This document shows positions 5,566-7,841 of a DNA stretch of 7,841 nucleotides, piece after piece. Position numbers and translations under genes: made by a program. Source of the stretch: Bacillus sp. ISL-7 (GTDB taxonomy: Bacteria > Bacillota > Bacilli > Bacillales_B > DSM-18226); assembly GCF_018613065.1 (NCBI RefSeq), contig NZ_JAGGQW010000092.1:1-7841 (forward strand). Direction: 5' to 3'. Below the pieces are notes generated by a model. It ran no database searches, was not told where the DNA came from, and saw nothing but the letters and a program-made list of their open reading frames with translations. Numbering within the stretch: the first letter of the stretch is position 1; each line of letters begins with the position of its first letter.

Positions 5566-5645
5566 AAGGAGATTGTTAAGAATTGTACTTAAAGTAACGG
5601 GTGCTTGAGTTAAACAAGAGGTTGCTGCGGCAGCCTTTTTTCTTG
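5566..5645 (+). repeat. Intergenic repeat copy E, the most complete copy, with terminator
   Basis: AAGGAGATTGTTAAGAATTG, TACTTAAAGTAACGGGTGC, then TTGAGTTAAACAAGAGG lead into the GGTTGC-TGCG-GCAGCC hairpin and T run. Its first 38 bases align with copy B (1722-1760), and its second half with copy C (2066-2118). It is the best reference copy in the window. Confidence 0.65.
5620..5641 (+). terminator. Rho-independent terminator within repeat copy E
   Basis: GGTTGC (5620-5625), loop TGCG, GCAGCC (5630-5635), six T. Flanking AACAAG and CTTGTT can extend the pairing around the T run. It would end transcripts from tetR and the truncated gene. Confidence 0.75.
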
Positions 5646-6102
5646 TTCCACTCCCTCAGTTAAATACGATTTTCTCCCGAATGCTCGCTAATTCGCAGGA
5701 TTCCATAACCTTTGGAATAGGGTTGACGATTTAATGAAATGAGTTCAGATTTTTTGGCTTCGTGAAGGCATAGGGAAATAGAGGAGTGAAAAATAACTCC
5801 ATATTTTACCATATGATGTACATGCTCCACGCCGCCCCTGGAGGCTTTCCCTCCCATGTCTCAACGGGTCAAATGCCCTATCATTCCTTCGTCATGCCTA
5901 TCCAAGGGGTGGAGGCCAGTTGTGCTAACGGGATGGGTCAAAGCCCTTTTGTGGAACAAACCTGGTACTCCGTACATGTTTGAAATCCTAACGAATAAGC
6001 CAACATTCGATAACTGTAAAACTAACAATCACTTTTTATTATTATTTATTGGAGTCTTCCCTTTCGGGAAACTCGAAAGTGTTTCTAAGAATCTATAAGT
6101 TC
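5646..6102 (-). other. Non-coding stretch beyond the IS110 transposase end, possible IS right-end/bridge-RNA remnant
   Basis: Short open frames here overlap in several frames, lack good ribosome binding sites and show no family resemblance. The stretch about 5815-5960 is noticeably more GC-rich than the 100 bases on either side. It lies directly 3' of an IS110-family C-terminus, where IS1111-type members carry a non-coding segment that encodes their bridge RNA. An imperfect hairpin at 6052-6074 (GAGT-c-TTCCC, loop TTTC, GGGAA-ACTC) is about 30 bases past the transposase stop. That this is IS sequence is an inference from position. Nothing supportable is seen in 5646-5800. Confidence 0.3.
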
Positions 6103-6555
6103 TTATGCTGCTAAAGTAGTTAAAGGTTGTACTTTTTCTGGACAATAGGATTCATTTCGTTTAGCAATGCCTACAAATATCCGAGCTAATTTACCAACCA
6201 ATTTCATAATAGATTTCATTTTCTTCATTTTTTTAACTTTAACATTATGAGCGTGTATTGCTTTAAATTCTGGGTTGTTCATCACAAGGCTCATTGTGGC
6301 TAAGTAAAGGAATCGCCGTAGTCTTGACCTCCCACGTTTAGCCGCAAACTCAATATCACGTTCTTCTTTCAAAATTCGGTTCACATAATCAAGGGTCTCC
6401 CGGCTTTCGCTAGCTGGTACAACCGTAAATTCATGCTTGTATTTGTTCATAAAGTAACGGGCTTCATTAGCACGTAAACCAGCCAGAGCTTCTACTATAG
6501 GTGAAGACTCTAAACCAACCGTAGACACATTTTTAAAATCAACGATATAGGACAT
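6103..6555 (-). pseudogene. Chimeric ORF: N-terminus of an unrelated small protein fused to an IS110-family transposase C-terminus
   Basis: The 150-residue frame starts at the ATG at 6555, 7 bases after GGAGG (complement of 6563-6567); the upstream ATG at 6561 abuts the Shine-Dalgarno and is unlikely. Residues from about 73 to the end (KRGRSRLRRFLYLATMSL.., NNPEFKAIH, SIMKLVGKLARIFVGIAK) match the C-terminal Transposase_20 region of IS110 elements, where KRGR..LR is typical. Residues 1-70 (MSYIVDFKNVS.., IVEALAGLRANEARYFMNKY, ETLDYVNRILKEE) do not resemble the expected upstream IS110 helix-hairpin-helix and SG region. They look like the start of a small conserved Bacillus-type protein. The RuvC-like DEDD domain and catalytic serine are absent, so no recombinase activity is expected. 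The junction lies near 6339. The alternative is a divergent transposase remnant with an internal deletion. Confidence 0.6.
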
Positions 6556-6747
6556 TTCCATCCCTCCTTTTCTCTCTTTATTTCAGAACAACAGGAATCC
6601 ACATTTCAGTAAACTAAGTCATTCTTCAAGTTGTTTTTTTGACTAGTATTAACAAACACCTCTTTAAAATTCGACGTTGTTGCGTCAAAGCCCTTCATTT
6701 CGAGGAATTGAAACCATACCAAATAATTGGAATCATTTCGTAAAGGG

Positions 6748-6776
6748 ATGACGATTCCTCTTTTCTTAAGTATAAT
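6748..6776 (+). promoter_or_regulatory. Promoter of the HprK paralogue
   Basis: TATAAT at 6771-6776 has ATGACG (6748-6753; four of six match TTGACA) at 17-base spacing. The start of transcription would be near 6783, about 30 bases before the GTG start. No obvious cre-type operator was noticed in 6700-6813. Confidence 0.5.
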
Positions 6777-6813
6777 TCAACTATAGATAGGCTATTAGGA
6801 CGGTGAATATAAG

Positions 6814-7749
6814 GTGAAAAAAATAACAGTCGAAAACTTAGTTCGGAAGTTTTCATTGAAAGTAGTAGCTGGGGAAAATCAACTGCAGAAAATGATTACG
6901 CAATCACGTGTGCATCGCCCTGGCTTGGAATTTGTTGGCCATTTTGATTTTTTTCCGATGGAGAGAGTTCAAATTCTAGGAAAAAAGGAAATTACCTATT
7001 TACATAAGTTAAGTAAAGAGGAACGTAAAATACGAATCGGAAATATCGTTCACTATCACCCGCCATGTTTTATTGTTACGGCTGGTGAAGAAGGACTTAC
7101 CTATTTAACTCACCATTGTGTTGAACAGGGTATTCCCTTATTAATTACAAACAAGCCTGAGACCACTTCAGAGTTTATCACCAGATTGGATGCGTATCTG
7201 GTAAAGGAATTAGCCCCAGAAATTGCTGTGCATGGAGTTTGTATGAATGTGTCTGGCATTGGGATCTTACTTCGCGGTGATTCAGGGGTAGGGAAAAGCG
7301 AAACAGCTCATACGTTAATTCGTCGAGGACACCGGCTGGTTGCTGATGATATTGTTGTCCTGAAGAAGCTTAGCCCGCAAACCATCCTCGGTACACATGA
7401 TGAAAAAACCAAGGAATTTTTGGCTCTTCGTAGTATAGGGTTGCTGAATGTGGTTCGCTTATACGGTCGCAAGGCTTTTCAAGATGAATCAAGAATTGTG
7501 CTCGATATAAAATTAACGAAATGGCAGAAAGATGATTTGAATAATGAATTGGACCAGGAACTTCAATTTACGGAATATATGGATGTTAAGATTCCATCTA
7601 TGGAAATCCAACTCCAGCCAGGGCGTGATGTAGCGGGGTTAATTGAGGCTGCGGCAAATAACTGGTATTTAAGGCAGCAAGGATACAGCGCAGCAGAAGA
7701 GTTCATGAGCAGGATTGAGGCCGATATTTCGAATTCTAATATGGAATAA
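6814..7749 (+). CDS. hprK: HPr kinase/phosphorylase paralogue, stand-alone
   Basis: The 311-residue length equals the family norm (about 310). In Firmicutes the enzyme phosphorylates and dephosphorylates Ser46 of HPr/Crh to set carbon catabolite repression. Visible here are an N-terminal domain (1-130) with RPGLEFVGHF and ERVQILGKKE, His140 in AVHGV, Walker A GDSGVGKSE (155-163, Lys161), RGHRLVADD (171-179, Asp178-Asp179) and QPGRD (268-272, Arg271). The family signature, usually EIRGLGIINV, reads ALRSIGLLNV (204-213): the Glu and the Gly after Arg are changed. The start is GTG, with a weak AGGACGGTG site at 6797-6805. No lgt start is seen in the 92 bases downstream, whereas the canonical gene is normally followed by lgt and ppaX. 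I infer a second, divergent copy with a possibly altered kinase/phosphorylase balance or a different target, but it could be the only copy in this genome. Confidence 0.88.
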   Translation: MKKITVENLVRKFSLKVVAGENQLQKMITQSRVHRPGLEFVGHFDFFPMERVQILGKKEITYLHKLSKEERKIRIGNIVHYHPPCFIVTAGEEGLTYLTHHCVEQGIPLLITNKPETTSEFITRLDAYLVKELAPEIAVHGVCMNVSGIGILLRGDSGVGKSETAHTLIRRGHRLVADDIVVLKKLSPQTILGTHDEKTKEFLALRSIGLLNVVRLYGRKAFQDESRIVLDIKLTKWQKDDLNNELDQELQFTEYMDVKIPSMEIQLQPGRDVAGLIEAAANNWYLRQQGYSAAEEFMSRIEADISNSNME

Positions 7750-7760
7750 CTTTTGAAGAA

Positions 7761-7780
7761 GAACGCCACGGTGACGGTTC
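7761..7780. repeat. Short imperfect inverted repeat after hprK
   Basis: GAACGCCACGGTGACGGTTC starts 11 bases past the hprK stop; its ends (GAAC/GTTC) and centre (CACGGTG) are self-complementary. Its reverse complement recalls the GAACCGTC..CGTGGCGTTC type of Bacillus intergenic repeat, from memory. No T run follows, so a terminator role is doubtful. Confidence 0.35.
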
Positions 7781-7841
7781 GAAACCACTGAAAAATGAAT
7801 CCTAAAAACTGGAAAAAATATTTAAGATATGCAAAAAAAAA

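Noticed and set aside
5660..6098. Three short frames between repeat copy E and the IS110 fragment
   Set aside because: They overlap in both strands, lack ribosome binding sites and show no recognisable domains; a non-coding reading fits better.
1..7841. CRISPR array, toxin-antitoxin pair or other defence system
   Set aside because: No evenly spaced direct repeats with unique spacers and no nuclease, toxin or antitoxin motifs were found; the repeats seen are scattered and of a different kind.

Overview
The window looks like an accessory, intergenic-rich part of a Bacillaceae (Bacillus/Neobacillus-like) chromosome. The signs are low overall GC, strong GGAGG-type ribosome binding sites, Rho-independent hairpin terminators, an HPr kinase/phosphorylase homologue, and short dispersed intergenic repeats of a style familiar from Bacillus genomes. 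The assignment is inferred from gene content and style only; no rRNA gene or other marker is present.

Layout from left to right. Bases 1-101 are the 3' end (domains V-VI) of a group II intron that began outside the window. After an AT-rich leader comes a 352-residue, GC-richer six-blade NHL/SMP-30-like beta-propeller gene ending in a seven-histidine, Ser/Asp/Glu-rich tail (454-1512), closed by a strong terminator. A small two-helix membrane protein follows (1802-2002). Next is an apparently complete but ORF-less group II intron of about 684 nt (2140-2823). It keeps a 26-codon vestige of its reverse-transcriptase gene and sits inside a copy of a short intergenic repeat. Copies of that repeat (core about CTAACGGGTGC..TTAGTTGAA, sometimes carrying a GGTTGC-TGCG-GCAGCC type terminator) recur near 102, 1722, 2060, 2122/2824, 2925 and 5566.

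The centre is a classic divergent efflux/regulator pair: a 12-helix MFS transporter on the minus strand (3159-4364) and a TetR-family repressor on the plus strand (4575-5153). The 210-bp spacer between them carries three related ACGTA-containing sites that probably serve as operators. Beyond the transporter is a tRNA-like T-arm with two further hairpins, then a bidirectional terminator. Just after tetR lies a clearly coding 118-codon open frame with no usable start codon, a 5'-truncated membrane-protein remnant.

The right part holds debris of an IS110-family element. The C-terminal transposase end is joined in frame to the N-terminal ~70 residues of what appears to be an unrelated Bacillus gene that kept its own ribosome binding site (6103-6555, minus); low-coding, structured-looking DNA lies beyond its stop. 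The window ends with a stand-alone HPr kinase/phosphorylase paralogue (6814-7749). It keeps His140, the Walker A loop and the DD motif but deviates in the family signature motif, and no lgt start is seen in the 92 bases after it.

Overall, the region reads as a site where mobile elements (two group II introns and one IS110 element) and small repeats have accumulated around a drug-efflux cassette and several genes of unknown role. No complete multi-gene defence or biosynthetic system is visible. The best leads are the intron/repeat relationship, the His-tailed propeller, the IS110 fusion and the divergent HprK paralogue.
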